DNA of 13,913 nucleotides from Acidobacteriota bacterium (GCA_016177515.1 JACOUZ010000218.1:1-13913), one strand, 5' to 3'; positions 1-8,500 are shown, counted from the stretch's first letter. Notes: a model not told the origin generated them from the sequence alone. Made by a program: numbers and translations.

Positions 1-709
1 TCGTCCCCTTGACGGATCGCAGGCGGATGAGCGGCGTCTGGTTCCACACCAGAACCGTGTGCGCCAAAGCACAGCCGAAGAGGACCGCGGCCGCGACGGC
101 GCCCGCCCGGACCAGACGAGCGTCGGCGGCGTCCAGCGCGAAGCACACCGCTCCGGCCGCCGCCAGGGCGGCCGCGCCGATCATGGCGGTCGGCCCGTCC
201 GTGATCCCGAGCAGAAAGATGACCGCCACGCAGGCCGCGGACGCCCCGGCCAGGTCGGCGGCATACAGCCGCCCCACCTGCCGGGGGAACCGCGTCAGGG
301 CCAGGCAGACGCACACTCCGCTGAATCCGAACGGCACGGCGCTGAGCAGGAAGATCGCCGCGTTCCCCAGGAGGGCCCGCGGCGACAGGTCGGTGGAGAA
401 CGGGATCCGGATCTGCGCCAGGAAGCCGAGCGCCAGGGACACCGCGAAGAGGAGCGCGGCGAGGGCCAGGTGGCGCCGCGTCTTCTCCTCCGAAAATGCC
501 CTGCGGAAGACATAGACGGCGATCGCCCCCGCGGTCATGCCGAGCATCGCGACCGAGATGGCGAGGAACGCGAAGTGGTACCAGGTCGCCACGCTGAAGA
601 TGCGCGTGAGCAGGATCTCGTCCAGGAGGGTGGCGAGCGTGACCAGGAAGAGGCCGGCGAACGTGCGCGGCCCTGCCACCGGAGGGCCGGCCGGCGGCCC
701 CGCTACCAC
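1..709 (-). CDS. Membrane-bound spermidine-synthase-like protein, N-terminal part (cut by window edge)
   Basis: The reading frame runs leftward off the window, so only about 236 N-terminal residues are visible and the catalytic domain is not seen. The visible part is strongly hydrophobic with several probable transmembrane helices. The stretch LLDEILLTRIFSVATWYHF followed by AFLAISVAMLGM, and later RLYAADLAGA, are typical of the membrane half of large bacterial proteins that carry a C-terminal spermine/spermidine synthase-like Rossmann domain. The start is uncertain. A GTG at 709-707 overlaps the TAG stop of the upstream small gene, suggesting translational coupling; a second in-frame GTG lies at 679-677. 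Neither has an obvious Shine-Dalgarno sequence. The family call is from recognition of the N-terminal pattern. Polyamine synthesis itself is not shown, because members of this membrane class often have unknown substrates. Confidence 0.72.
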   Translation of the reverse strand, partial: MVAGPPAGPPVAGPRTFAGLFLVTLATLLDEILLTRIFSVATWYHFAFLAISVAMLGMTAGAIAVYVFRRAFSEEKTRRHLALAALLFAVSLALGFLAQIRIPFSTDLSPRALLGNAAIFLLSAVPFGFSGVCVCLALTRFPRQVGRLYAADLAGASAACVAVIFLLGITDGPTAMIGAAALAAAGAVCFALDAADARLVRAGAVAAAVLFGCALAHTVLVWNQTPLIRLRSVKGT

Positions 710-1104
710 TCGATGTACTCGAACGGCGTGTTCGGCGGGACCTCCAGTCCCCAGCCGAAGGCTCCGAGCGCGCCCCGGGCGGCCTGGCGCAGGCGCGTCC
801 ATTCCCGGTGGCCGCGCAGGGCGTTTAGGGTCCACAGGTGCGCGTTCTTCTCGCCGGACATCCTGTCGAGCAGGCCTTCGATGACCTTCAGGGCCTCGCG
901 CTGGGCCCGCGACATCCGGATCGCCCGGTCGGCGGACGCCGCGCGCGACCACTGGTCGAAATTGAGGGCGAGTTCATCCGCTCCGCCGCTGAAGGCGGGC
1001 AGGAGGCCGAGCTGCGCCTCGGCAGGCAGCGCCAGCGCCTGCAGCGCATGCCGCAGGCGGGAGAGGGCGCCGTCGTCGCGGGCGGGACGGTCATCCGATC
1101 TCAT
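703..1104 (-). CDS. Small hypothetical protein upstream of the spermidine-synthase-like gene
   Basis: The gene encodes 133 residues that I do not recognise. It begins at an ATG preceded by a good Shine-Dalgarno sequence (GAGGAG, about 4 bases before the start on the minus strand), which supports this start. The protein is soluble-looking, with no signal peptide or transmembrane segment. It is rich in Arg, Ala and Leu in probable helices, with a Trp-containing middle (residues about 50-55, NFDQWSR) and a distinctive end, PPNTPFEYIEW. Its stop codon overlaps the probable GTG start of the membrane protein downstream, so the two are likely co-translated and may act together. No enzymatic motif or metal site is visible. 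It is probably a real gene, given codon use, RBS and coupling, but its function is unknown. Confidence 0.7.
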   Translation of the reverse strand: MRSDDRPARDDGALSRLRHALQALALPAEAQLGLLPAFSGGADELALNFDQWSRAASADRAIRMSRAQREALKVIEGLLDRMSGEKNAHLWTLNALRGHREWTRLRQAARGALGAFGWGLEVPPNTPFEYIEW

Positions 1105-1129
1105 GATCTCCTCTCGGCCGTTTCGAGTT

Positions 1130-1135
1130 AATATA
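1130..1135 (-). promoter_or_regulatory. Candidate -10 element for the 703-1104 operon
   Basis: On the minus strand this reads TATATT (five of six matches to TATAAT) in an otherwise very GC-rich stretch, 25 bases upstream of the ATG at 1104. It would give a leader of roughly 20 bases carrying the GAGGAG ribosome site. No clear -35 box is seen 16-18 bases further upstream, so this is a plausible but unproven promoter. Confidence 0.4.
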
Positions 1136-1165
1136 CGCCGGCCCCGGACACTCCGGACCCGCTGA

Positions 1166-1183
1166 CCCGCTGGAAAAAGCGGG
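1166..1183 (+). promoter_or_regulatory. Short hairpin in the leader region of the FKBP gene
   Basis: CCCGCT and AGCGGG form a perfect 6-bp stem around the 6-base loop GGAAAA, 40 bases upstream of the FKBP start in the divergent intergenic region. It could be an mRNA leader hairpin or a protein-binding site. There is no U-tract, so an attenuator is not indicated. The function is not known. Confidence 0.3.
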
Positions 1184-1223
1184 CGCCATGTCGCAGTGAA
1201 CCCTTCACAAGGGAGTGGCTCTG

Positions 1224-1910
1224 ATGAAGAAAGCCCTCATGCTGGCGCTCGCCGTGTCGCTGACGGCCGCCGCCTGCACGAAGAAATCGCAGGCATCCGC
1301 GGTGGAGCTCAAGACGGAAGACGAGAAGACCCTGTACGCCCTCGGGCTGGTCATGAGCGAGAACCTGGCCACCTTCAGCTTGAGCGAGGCGGACGTCGAG
1401 TTCGTGAAGGCCGGGTTCACGGACGGCGCCCTCAAGCGCACCCGGCAGGTCGACCTGGCGGCGTACGGGCCGAAGCTGCGCGACCTGGCGCAGGCGCGCT
1501 CCAGCGCCGGGGCCGCGGCCGAGAAGGCGTCCGGGGGCGAGTTCCTGTCGAAGGCCGCCCTCGAGAAGGGGGCGGTGAAGACGCCGGCCGGCTTCGTGAT
1601 CCAGGAGATCACCCCCGGCACCGGGCCGTCTCCCAAGCAGACCGACACCGTGAAGGTGCACTACAAAGGGACGCTGACCGACGGGACCGTGTTCGACTCC
1701 TCCATCGATCGCGGCCAGCCGGCCGTCTTTCCGCTGGGCAACGTCATCCCCTGCTGGACGCAGGGCGTGCAGATGATGAAGGTGGGGGGCAGGAGCCGGC
1801 TGGTCTGCCCGCCCGAGCTCGCCTACGGCGACCGCGGCGCCCCGCCGCACATCAAGCCGGGGGCGACGCTCAGTTTCGAGGTCGAGCTGCTCGAAATCGT
1901 CAAGCCGTAG
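1224..1910 (+). CDS. FKBP-type peptidyl-prolyl cis-trans isomerase, lipoprotein (FkpA/Mip-like)
   Basis: The 228-residue product is an exported folding helper that isomerises Xaa-Pro bonds. Residues 1-18 look like a lipoprotein signal, with a KK start, a hydrophobic core and Ala-Ala-Ala-Cys at 15-18, although the -3 position is Ala rather than the usual Leu. Residues about 30-120 form the helical FKBP N-terminal dimerisation region (ALGLVMSENL). Residues about 125-226 form the FKBP catalytic domain, with VKVHYKGTLTDGTVFDSS, the pocket Trp in VIPCWTQGVQMMKVG, and PPELAYGDRG followed by LSFEVELLEI. I chose the ATG at 1224 because GGGAG at 1211-1215 sits 8 bases before it; a GTG at 1215, three codons earlier, overlaps that ribosome site. 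The gene stands alone and converges with the methyltransferase gene. Envelope location follows from the lipobox and is inference. Confidence 0.93.
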   Translation: MKKALMLALAVSLTAAACTKKSQASAVELKTEDEKTLYALGLVMSENLATFSLSEADVEFVKAGFTDGALKRTRQVDLAAYGPKLRDLAQARSSAGAAAEKASGGEFLSKAALEKGAVKTPAGFVIQEITPGTGPSPKQTDTVKVHYKGTLTDGTVFDSSIDRGQPAVFPLGNVIPCWTQGVQMMKVGGRSRLVCPPELAYGDRGAPPHIKPGATLSFEVELLEIVKP

Positions 1911-1926
1911 CCGCCGGCCGGACCGG

Positions 1927-1939
1927 GGCCAGCGTGGCC
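1927..1939. terminator. Weak hairpin between convergent genes
   Basis: GGCCA-GCG-TGGCC forms a perfect 5-bp stem in the 41-base gap between the FKBP stop and the convergent methyltransferase stop. It could serve as a bidirectional terminator, but it is short and lacks a U-tract. Confidence 0.25.
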
Positions 1940-1951
1940 GCCCGGATCGGA

Positions 1952-3010
1952 TCAGGCCCGCGCTTCGAACACCAGGTTGAACGGCGTCTCGCAGGCGCGC
2001 CGGAAGCGCGACAGGCCGCCGGCGGTCACCACCTCGCACAGGCGCTTTTCCCCCGCCTGGGCGCCGAGAGCCATGCCGACGTCCTGCGCCAGCGACGCCG
2101 GCGTGCAGATCAGCGTGGAGGCGCTGTAGTAGAGGCGGCCCACCGGGTTGAGGTTGTCCTCCGTCCTGTCGTGTGCGAACGGCTCGACGATCATCCAGGT
2201 CCCGTCCCGGGCCATGGTCTTCAGGACATGGCGCGCCGCGCCGACCGGGTCTCCCATATCGTGCAGGCAGTCGAAGAAGGCGACCAGGTCGTAGCCGGTC
2301 CCCGGATAATCCTGCGCCCGCGCCACCTCGAAGGTGACGCGGTCGGCGACCTCCGCCCGTTTCGCCGCCTGCCGGGCCCTTTCGATCGAGGGCTTGTGGT
2401 AGTCGAAGCCGGCGAAAGTGGACTTGGGGAAGGCCCGCGCCATCAGCACGGTGGAGGCTCCGTGGCCGCAGCCGACGTCGGCCACCGTGGCCCCCTTCTT
2501 CAGCCTGGTCTCAACCCCCTCGAGCGCCGGAATCCACGAGGAGACCAGGTTGGCGGCGTAGTTGGGCCGGAAGAAGCGCTCGGTCCCGTCGAACAGGTCG
2601 GCGTCATGCTCGTGCCAGCCGACGCCGTCGCCGGTCTTGAAGGCCGACTCGACCCTGTCGCGGGCCTTGATCGCCGCAGTCGCCACCTGGAACGCCCCCG
2701 GCAGGTATGCCGGGCTGGTTTCGTCCGCCAGCGTGAAGGCCTGCTCCTCGGTCATGCTGTACCTGCCGGTCTTCGGGTCATACATGACGTACCCGGCCGC
2801 CGCCTGCGCGTTGAGCCACTCGCGCACGTAACGCTCCGTCGTCTTCGTGCGCTTCGCCAGGTCCGCCGAAGTCTGCGGCCCGCCTTCGGCGAGCGCCTTG
2901 TAGAGCCCCAGCTTCTCGCCGATGAGCACCAGAGCGGCATGAAACGTCCCTCCGATGTCGCCGAGCGCCTTACCCATGAACTGGTCGAGTTTGTTCTGGT
3001 CGACTGGCAT
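1952..3010 (-). CDS. Class I SAM-dependent methyltransferase with N-terminal winged-helix domain
   Basis: The 352-residue protein has the layout of small-molecule methyltransferases that carry an N-terminal dimerisation/winged-helix part. Residues about 20-95 (LIGEKLGLYKAL, TSADLAKRT, YVREWLNAQAAAGYV) match that helix-turn-helix-like region. From about residue 174, VADVGCGHGASTVLMARAF is the glycine-rich SAM-binding motif I, followed by the acidic GFDYHKPSIERAR and FFDCLHDMGDP near the active site. The start ATG at 3010 has GAGGTGA five bases upstream; the frame stays open further 5' but without homology or a ribosome site. The acceptor substrate cannot be told from sequence. The peptidase gene upstream on the same strand ends 115 bases away, so co-transcription is possible. 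The protein is probably cytoplasmic, with no signal peptide. Confidence 0.85.
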   Translation of the reverse strand: MPVDQNKLDQFMGKALGDIGGTFHAALVLIGEKLGLYKALAEGGPQTSADLAKRTKTTERYVREWLNAQAAAGYVMYDPKTGRYSMTEEQAFTLADETSPAYLPGAFQVATAAIKARDRVESAFKTGDGVGWHEHDADLFDGTERFFRPNYAANLVSSWIPALEGVETRLKKGATVADVGCGHGASTVLMARAFPKSTFAGFDYHKPSIERARQAAKRAEVADRVTFEVARAQDYPGTGYDLVAFFDCLHDMGDPVGAARHVLKTMARDGTWMIVEPFAHDRTEDNLNPVGRLYYSASTLICTPASLAQDVGMALGAQAGEKRLCEVVTAGGLSRFRRACETPFNLVFEARA

Positions 3011-3027
3011 GGCCGTCACCTCGTGTC

Positions 3028-3119
3028 GCCGGCGCGCAGGGCAGACGCCTGCCGGCTCTGGGCAGACCGCTGTTGGGAGAAAACCGCTTTCATGGAGCGT
3101 CCCGAATGGGGGGAGTATA
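3028..3119 (-). promoter_or_regulatory. Leader of the methyltransferase gene: candidate -10 box and inverted repeats
   Basis: On the minus strand, TATACT (bases 3119-3114) matches five of six positions of a -10 box about 104 bases before the ATG. Between it and the gene, GCCGGC occurs twice (3028-3033 and 3051-3056), and GCAGG/CCTGC arms lie between and across them, so the leader can fold. No -35 box is obvious. The promoter and the structure are both tentative. Confidence 0.25.
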
Positions 3120-3125
3120 CAGCAA

Positions 3126-4871
3126 CTACGGACCCCCGGCCCGCCCCAGGTCCTCCAGGAGCGCCCGCGGAGACACGGGCCGGCCGAGGAAATCCTCGAT
3201 GACCTGCCGGGAGGGACGCTCGAGGCCGAAGCGGTAGAGGCGCTCCGACACCCAACCGTACCAGGACGGGTCGCCCTCCGTGTACGCGCCGTGCAGATCT
3301 TTCGCCCGGGCGCGCAGGTCGGCGACCAGGATGGCGCCGACGGCATAGTTCAGCATGTAGCCGGGGAGGTTGATCAGCTGCCCGCGCGCGGCCCACCAGG
3401 ACAGCTCGGGGTGCGGCCGGACGCGGAAGTAGCGCCCGGTGATGTCCGACCAGACGTCGTTCGGGTCCGCGCCGGGCGTGCGGTGCATGCGGATCTCGAA
3501 CAGCGTCCAGGCCACGTCCATGACGATGCCGGCGTACTTCGCGCGCAGCGAGTCGGCGAGCGGCACTGACGTCCCCAGGTACTTCCGCTGCCACGCCGGC
3601 TCGAAGATCTCGAGCGCGGCGATGTCGGCGATCCCCTCGGTGAACAGGTCGCTGTCCGGCCAGTCCATGAAGGCCGGCCGCGTGCGGATCGCCGCGATGT
3701 GAATCGCGTGCCCCGTCTCGTGCAGAAGCTCGTTCAGGTTGTCGATGCTGCCGACCCGGTAGGCGGCGAATACCCAGGGCTCTCCCCGGACCCAGGTGCC
3801 GTCCTTGTGTCGCGGGCGCGCCCCGAACGTGGTGAAGGCGACCGGGTCCTTTCCGTCGCGGGGCAGGAGGTCGTACTGGATGCCCAGAGCGGCGACCTCC
3901 GCTCCGAGGTCGTGGTAGAAGCGGTCGTTCGCCGGTTTCAGGACTTCGAGGGGGATCGCCGCGCGCAGGGTGCGGCTCGCCCGGCCCGCCTCGTAGGCGA
4001 AATCCCACGGCTCGATGATTCTGTCCGGAGTGATCTCGCGCCACTTCTCGAGGACCGCGGTGAGCCAGCCTTCGATCGCTCCCGGATCGATCCCGAGAAC
4101 CCCCGCTCCCGCCTCGACCGGATTTTTGTCCGCGCCCCTCTTCGCCGCGCTCAGGCGGACCAGGTGCCGGAAGGAGCTCTCCGGGCCGCCATCCCCGTTG
4201 ATCGATCTCCATACCGGCTGCATGGCAAGGAACAGCTTCTTTCGGCGCGCGGGATCGTCGGTGACCGGCAGCAGGCTGAAGACCGTCAGCCGGTCCAGCG
4301 TCTGCCCCTCGAACACCAGGTTCCGGGCCGCCTCCCCGAAGCAGGCGTACATCCGGTCGGAAAGGACCCGCATCCCGTCCGGCCCCTCGGCCAGCGCCCG
4401 GGCGACGTAGGCGCAGTCCGCTTCGTGAGCGCCGCCGTCCGGCGCCTGCGTGCCGGCCGCCGGCGCGGCGGTCCCGGCCCCGCCCGGCGCCGCGGCCGGG
4501 CCCGCGTCCGGCTTCCCGGGATCCTGCTCCTCCCCCAGATCCTTTTCGAACGTGCGCTTGATCACCTCGAGCGCCCGGCGGTCGTCGGCGCCCGGACCCT
4601 CTGGCGGGACGGATGCCAGGGCTTTCTGCAGCGTCGCGCGCGCCGCGCGGTACCGCGCGATGAGATCGGGCAGGGTGGCCCCGTCGGGCGTGCCTTCCGC
4701 TCCCCTCGCCCGCGTCACGTCGATCCGGTCCTTGTGGTAGCGGGCGTCCTGGTAGGCCGCTTCGATCGCACCTAACGGAGAGATCTCCCGCGGTCCGCAC
4801 GCGACAGATGCCAGAAGGCCGAGAAGCGCGGAAAGCATGACCCGCGGGACTGCAAGGCTGTTCCGGTGCAT
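3126..4871 (-). CDS. Lipoprotein zinc metallopeptidase (HExxH gluzincin, M2/M3-like)
   Basis: The 581-residue product starts with a lipoprotein signal: a hydrophobic run LSALLGLLASVAC with the candidate acylated Cys at 25. An Ala/Gly/Pro-rich segment around residues 110-145 looks like a linker. The zinc site is HETGH at 384-388, and E412 in FTEGIAD is the probable third ligand, 23 residues after the second His, the spacing of gluzincins in the angiotensin-converting-enzyme/oligopeptidase clan. The helical C-terminus (DVAWTLFEIRMH, YMLNYAVGAIL) is also consistent with M2/M3-like peptidases. It would cleave peptides at the cell envelope; specificity is unknown. The start ATG has only AGGA about 8 bases upstream. 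That sequence lies in the last bases next to an IS91 remnant, so the native promoter has probably been displaced. Confidence 0.82.
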   Translation of the reverse strand: MHRNSLAVPRVMLSALLGLLASVACGPREISPLGAIEAAYQDARYHKDRIDVTRARGAEGTPDGATLPDLIARYRAARATLQKALASVPPEGPGADDRRALEVIKRTFEKDLGEEQDPGKPDAGPAAAPGGAGTAAPAAGTQAPDGGAHEADCAYVARALAEGPDGMRVLSDRMYACFGEAARNLVFEGQTLDRLTVFSLLPVTDDPARRKKLFLAMQPVWRSINGDGGPESSFRHLVRLSAAKRGADKNPVEAGAGVLGIDPGAIEGWLTAVLEKWREITPDRIIEPWDFAYEAGRASRTLRAAIPLEVLKPANDRFYHDLGAEVAALGIQYDLLPRDGKDPVAFTTFGARPRHKDGTWVRGEPWVFAAYRVGSIDNLNELLHETGHAIHIAAIRTRPAFMDWPDSDLFTEGIADIAALEIFEPAWQRKYLGTSVPLADSLRAKYAGIVMDVAWTLFEIRMHRTPGADPNDVWSDITGRYFRVRPHPELSWWAARGQLINLPGYMLNYAVGAILVADLRARAKDLHGAYTEGDPSWYGWVSERLYRFGLERPSRQVIEDFLGRPVSPRALLEDLGRAGGP

Positions 4872-4880
4872 GAACGAAAT

Positions 4881-5391
4881 CCTATCACCTTCGCCCTCCT
4901 GTACCGCCTGGCGTACGACGCCGCCCTCACATCGGTGGTGCTGCGGGGGTTTGTCCGCGCACTGTTCTCCTCCTACCGCCGCCGGGCCCGGGAGCGTGGT
5001 TATATCCGGCGTCCCCGCGGAGGTGCCGTGACCTTCATCCAGCGCTTCGGCAACTCGCTGAACCTCAACGTGCACCTCCACACACTCATGCTCGACGGCG
5101 TCTACGAGCGCTACGGCGAGCCGGGCATGCGCTTCTGGGCGCTGCTCCGTCCGGACGATGATGCGGTGCGCCGCGTCTTCGAGCGCGTCGCCGCCCGGGT
5201 CGCACGCCTCATGGAGCGCAGCGGCCTCGGCAGGGACGTCGATCCCTCCGACGCGGACACTCTGGCCTCCGCACAGCAGACCCTCACAGGCCTCGCCGCA
5301 GGGCTCCGGCCCCGCGGCGCAGGGAGCCCGCTGACGGCCCCCGGCCGCCCCCTGTCCGAGGTGTCGAGCCCAACGTATCGACGTTGACAGA
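4881..5391 (+). pseudogene. IS91-family transposase remnant A (middle segment only)
   Basis: A frame open from about 4866 to 5387 carries the central part of an IS91-type rolling-circle transposase. LLYRLAYDAALTSVVLR begins near 4896, then RRRARERGY, GAVTFIQRFGNSLNLNVHLH and LMLDGVYERYGEPGMRFWALL. HLH at 5073-5081 is the HUH metal-binding motif of this class. The N-terminal zinc-finger region is absent and the sequence stops resembling the family after about 5240, so the catalytic tyrosines and C-terminus are missing. This is a non-functional relic. It starts 10 bases from the peptidase start codon. Its right edge is placed by TGTCGAGCCC (5362-5371) and GTTGACAGA (5383-5391), both of which recur at the edge of remnant B. 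The boundaries are inferred. Confidence 0.75.
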
Positions 5392-5412
5392 CGCCTGGCC
5401 GGGGCGTATATG
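5384..5412 (+). promoter_or_regulatory. Candidate sigma-70 promoter of the Kelch gene
   Basis: A perfect TTGACA at 5384-5389 is followed by a 17-base spacer and TATATG at 5407-5412 (four of six). Transcription would start near 5419, about 40 bases before the ATG at 5459. The -35 box lies in the presumed right end of IS91 remnant A, so the promoter may have been formed by the insertion. Confidence 0.55.
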
Positions 5413-5458
5413 AGTGTCAGGACATCCCAATTCACCCTTCCTGCCGGCGAGGATACCG

Positions 5459-5560
5459 ATGGATCTCCGTGCTGCCGTTCCGACTTCGCTGATCGTCTTT
5501 TCCCTGCTCAGCCGTGAGTCCGAAGGTCATCGAGGGAAAGGTTCGCGCGTACCTCAATGA
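5459..5560 (+). other. Out-of-frame start and signal peptide of the Kelch gene
   Basis: An ATG with a good ribosome site (GCGAGGA, about 5 bases upstream) opens a 33-codon frame whose first 18 residues, MDLRAAVPTSLIVFSLLS, look like a signal peptide. The frame then runs to TGA at 5558-5560 while overlapping the start of the big Kelch frame, which is in another phase. This is best read as the true start of the Kelch gene, separated from it by a frameshift or small deletion. A short independent peptide is less likely. Confidence 0.5.
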
Positions 5561-8500
5561 GTCGGCGGCCCTGGAAACGTTCTGGAACACGCCGGTCACC
5601 TCCGACATGCTCCTGAAAGAGTGGCAGCGCATGGCGCGGGAGACGAAACTTCCCGAGCGCCTGACGGAGTTATCGGCGGCGCTCGGCGACGATCCCTTCC
5701 TGTTCCAGGAGACGGTGGCGCGCGCGGCCCTGGTCGACCGGCTGGCGCGAGGCTTCTTTGCCCACGACGACTCGATCCACGCGGAGGCGCGTCGCGAGAT
5801 CACGGCCCTCCGGGCCCGCGTCCTCTCGGGCGAGATCCACCCGTCCTCGGCCGGTCCGTACCTCAAGGTCGTGGAGATTGTCCGAGGACGGGAGGAAGAC
5901 GGACCCGGAGAGGAGGATGATCAGGCGCGACCGGCCGCCGATGCCGCGGTTCGGGTAAGCCTGCCGCCGCGGCGCTTCGACGAGGTGCGCGCCCTTCTCC
6001 CTGGTCGCGTCGGCGACATTGGGCCGATCAAGGAGGACGCCACCGCGCTCGCCTTCTCCAGCATCCTGCATGAGGACGCGGAGCGTCTTCGACTTGCGAC
6101 CTATACCGTGCCGAAGCGCTCGTTCGAGGACTGGTTCCGTTCCGTCCAGGGCCGTCTGGACGCGCGCTCCGTCAAGGCGGTGGCGCGGAACGATGTCACG
6201 CGGCCGAATCCGGCGGCGGGGTCGAAGACCGCCTGGAGCCCGGCGTCCGGAGCGGTCGCCGAATCGGAGCTCGGTGCCATGCTCCAGAGCGCTTCCTGCG
6301 CCGAGGACACCTGGGACAGCGGCTCGCTCGCCGCGGTCCCCGACGGGCGGGAGTTCGTGACGGCCGTTTGGACCGGCACCGTGATGATCGTCTGGGGCGG
6401 GACCAACTACACGGACGCCGCCCAGTTCAACAGCGGCGGCCGCTACGACCCGGCGACCGACACCTGGACGGCCACGGCGCTCGTCGACGCACCGTCGCCG
6501 CGCTACCGTCACACCGCGGTCTGGACCGGAAGCGTCATGGTCGTCTGGGGCGGCATGGGGCCGGGCGACGCCTTCATGGAGACGGGCGGCCGCTACGACC
6601 CGGCGGCCGACACCTGGACGGCGACATCCCTGACCGGCGCACCGATCGGAAGGATCGGCCACACCGCCGTCTGGGACGGCGGCGGAATGATCGTCTGGGG
6701 AGGCGCCACCGGCGTGGAAACCAACACGGGCGGCAGGTACGACCCGATGTCGGACACCTGGAGCGGCCTTTCGACCATGGGGGCGCCTGAGGCAAGGCGG
6801 CTCCATACCGCCGTCTGGACCGGCAGCCGCATGATCGTCTGGGGGGGAGAAATCGTCGTCTATCTGCCGGGGGGAGGGTTCACCTTCCAGTACTTCAACA
6901 CCGGCGGCTCGTACAATCCGAGCAACGATTCCTGGGGGCCGATCTCAATCGACGGGGCGCCGAGCGGCCGGTCGATGCATTCGTCGGTGTGGACCGGGAG
7001 TCTGGTTCTCGTCTGGGGAGGTTTCGGCGGAGCGGGCGTTGACCCCGCCGGAGGCCTGTACGATCCGAGGCGCGACACCTGGACCGGTATGTCGGCGGTG
7101 AACGATCCCGCCGGCCCGGTCAAGAGCACGGCGGTCTGGACCGGCAGTCTCCTGATCGTCTGGGGCGGCGGGCCGCTGGGCGGGGGGAGCATCAACACGG
7201 GGGGGAGATACGATCAGACGACCGACACCTGGACCCCGATGTCCACGACCAGCACCCCGCTGAGACGCGAGGGTCACGCGGCGGTCTGGACCGGCACCCG
7301 GATGGTGGTCTGGGGCGGACGGACGGGAGAAGTCTCGCAGAACACCGGCGGCCGCTACGATCCGGTCAGCGATACCTGGACTCCGACCTCCCTCGGCAGC
7401 GCCCCACCACCGCGGGCGGGACACCCCGCTGTCTGGACAGGCAGCAGGATGATCGTCTGGGGCGGCGTCGCTCCGAACGCCGTCAACGTGCCGAACCCGA
7501 TCGATACGGGCGGGGTTTACGACCCGGCTCTGGATCAGTGGACGCCGACCGGCGCGACCGGCGCTCCATCCCCCCGTCAAGATCAGACCGCCGTATGGAC
7601 CGGTGACCGGATGATCGTGTGGGGCGGGTACGGCTCGACCTTCCTGAACAGCGGCGGCCGCTATGACCCGCTGACCGACATCTGGACACCGACGTCCCTG
7701 ACCGGCGCGCCCGAGGCCCGCACCAGGCACCGCGCGGTCTGGACCGGCAAGCGGATGATCGTCTGGGGTGGGGGCACGCCAACGGCCGGTGCGACGAACA
7801 CCGGCGGCCGCTACGATCCGATGACCGACACCTGGACACCGACGTCCCTCGTCGCGGCGCCCTCCGCCCGGCTGGATCACGTGGCCGTCTGGACCGGCGG
7901 CAGGATGATCGTCTGGGGAGGACGCGTTTCGTTCGTGCCGAGTTCGGGCGGCCAGTACGACCCGATCGGCGACACCTGGAAGGCGACGACACTGACCGGC
8001 GCGCCGGCGGGACGCGAAGGGGCCACGGCGGTGTGGACCGGCAGGCTGATGATCGTCTGGGGAGGGTTCGTGAGCAACACCTACCTGGACACGGGCGGGC
8101 GCTACGATCCTGCCGCGGACACCTGGTCGGCGACATCCGGGGTGGACGCCCCGCGGCGCCGCTGGGGTCACAGCGCCGTCTGGACCGGGAGCCGCATGGT
8201 GATCTGGGGAGGTGCCGCGGACGGGCCGATCTATCACAACTCGGGTGGACGGTACGACCCCGGGAACGACACCTGGGATCCCACCACAGACGTGGGCGCT
8301 CCCCTGGGAAGGTCGAGGCACTCCGGGGTGTGGACCGCGGGCCAGATGCTGGTCTGGAGCGGCGCCGATCGTTTCACGTATCTCGGCTCGGGCGGACGGT
8401 ACTGCGATTGCGCGGGCGTCACGGCCACCTACTACCAGGATGCCGACGGCGACGGTGTCGGCGACAGCTCCGTGTCCCTTCCCGCCTGCGTCGCGCCATC

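Noticed and set aside
59..1165. Long open frame on the plus strand (368 codons)
   Set aside because: Its translation is Arg/Gly/Pro-rich without family resemblance, and it lies opposite two minus-strand frames with a family pattern, ribosome site and coupling.
1196..3202. A 668-codon plus-strand frame
   Set aside because: It is a shadow opposite the FKBP gene's other frame and the methyltransferase; both real genes have clear motifs, and this one has none.
3011..3346. In-frame N-terminal extension of the methyltransferase (464 residues)
   Set aside because: It overlaps the peptidase gene, has no family similarity, and the internal ATG at 3010 has a good ribosome site.
3016..4800. A 594-codon minus-strand frame
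   Set aside because: It is out of phase with the peptidase gene, which has the lipobox and zinc motif. The translation is low-complexity Arg/Gly/Ala.
6303..8403. Regularly spaced repeats considered as a CRISPR or satellite array
   Set aside because: The period is about 150 bases, in frame throughout, with diverged copies encoding propeller blades.
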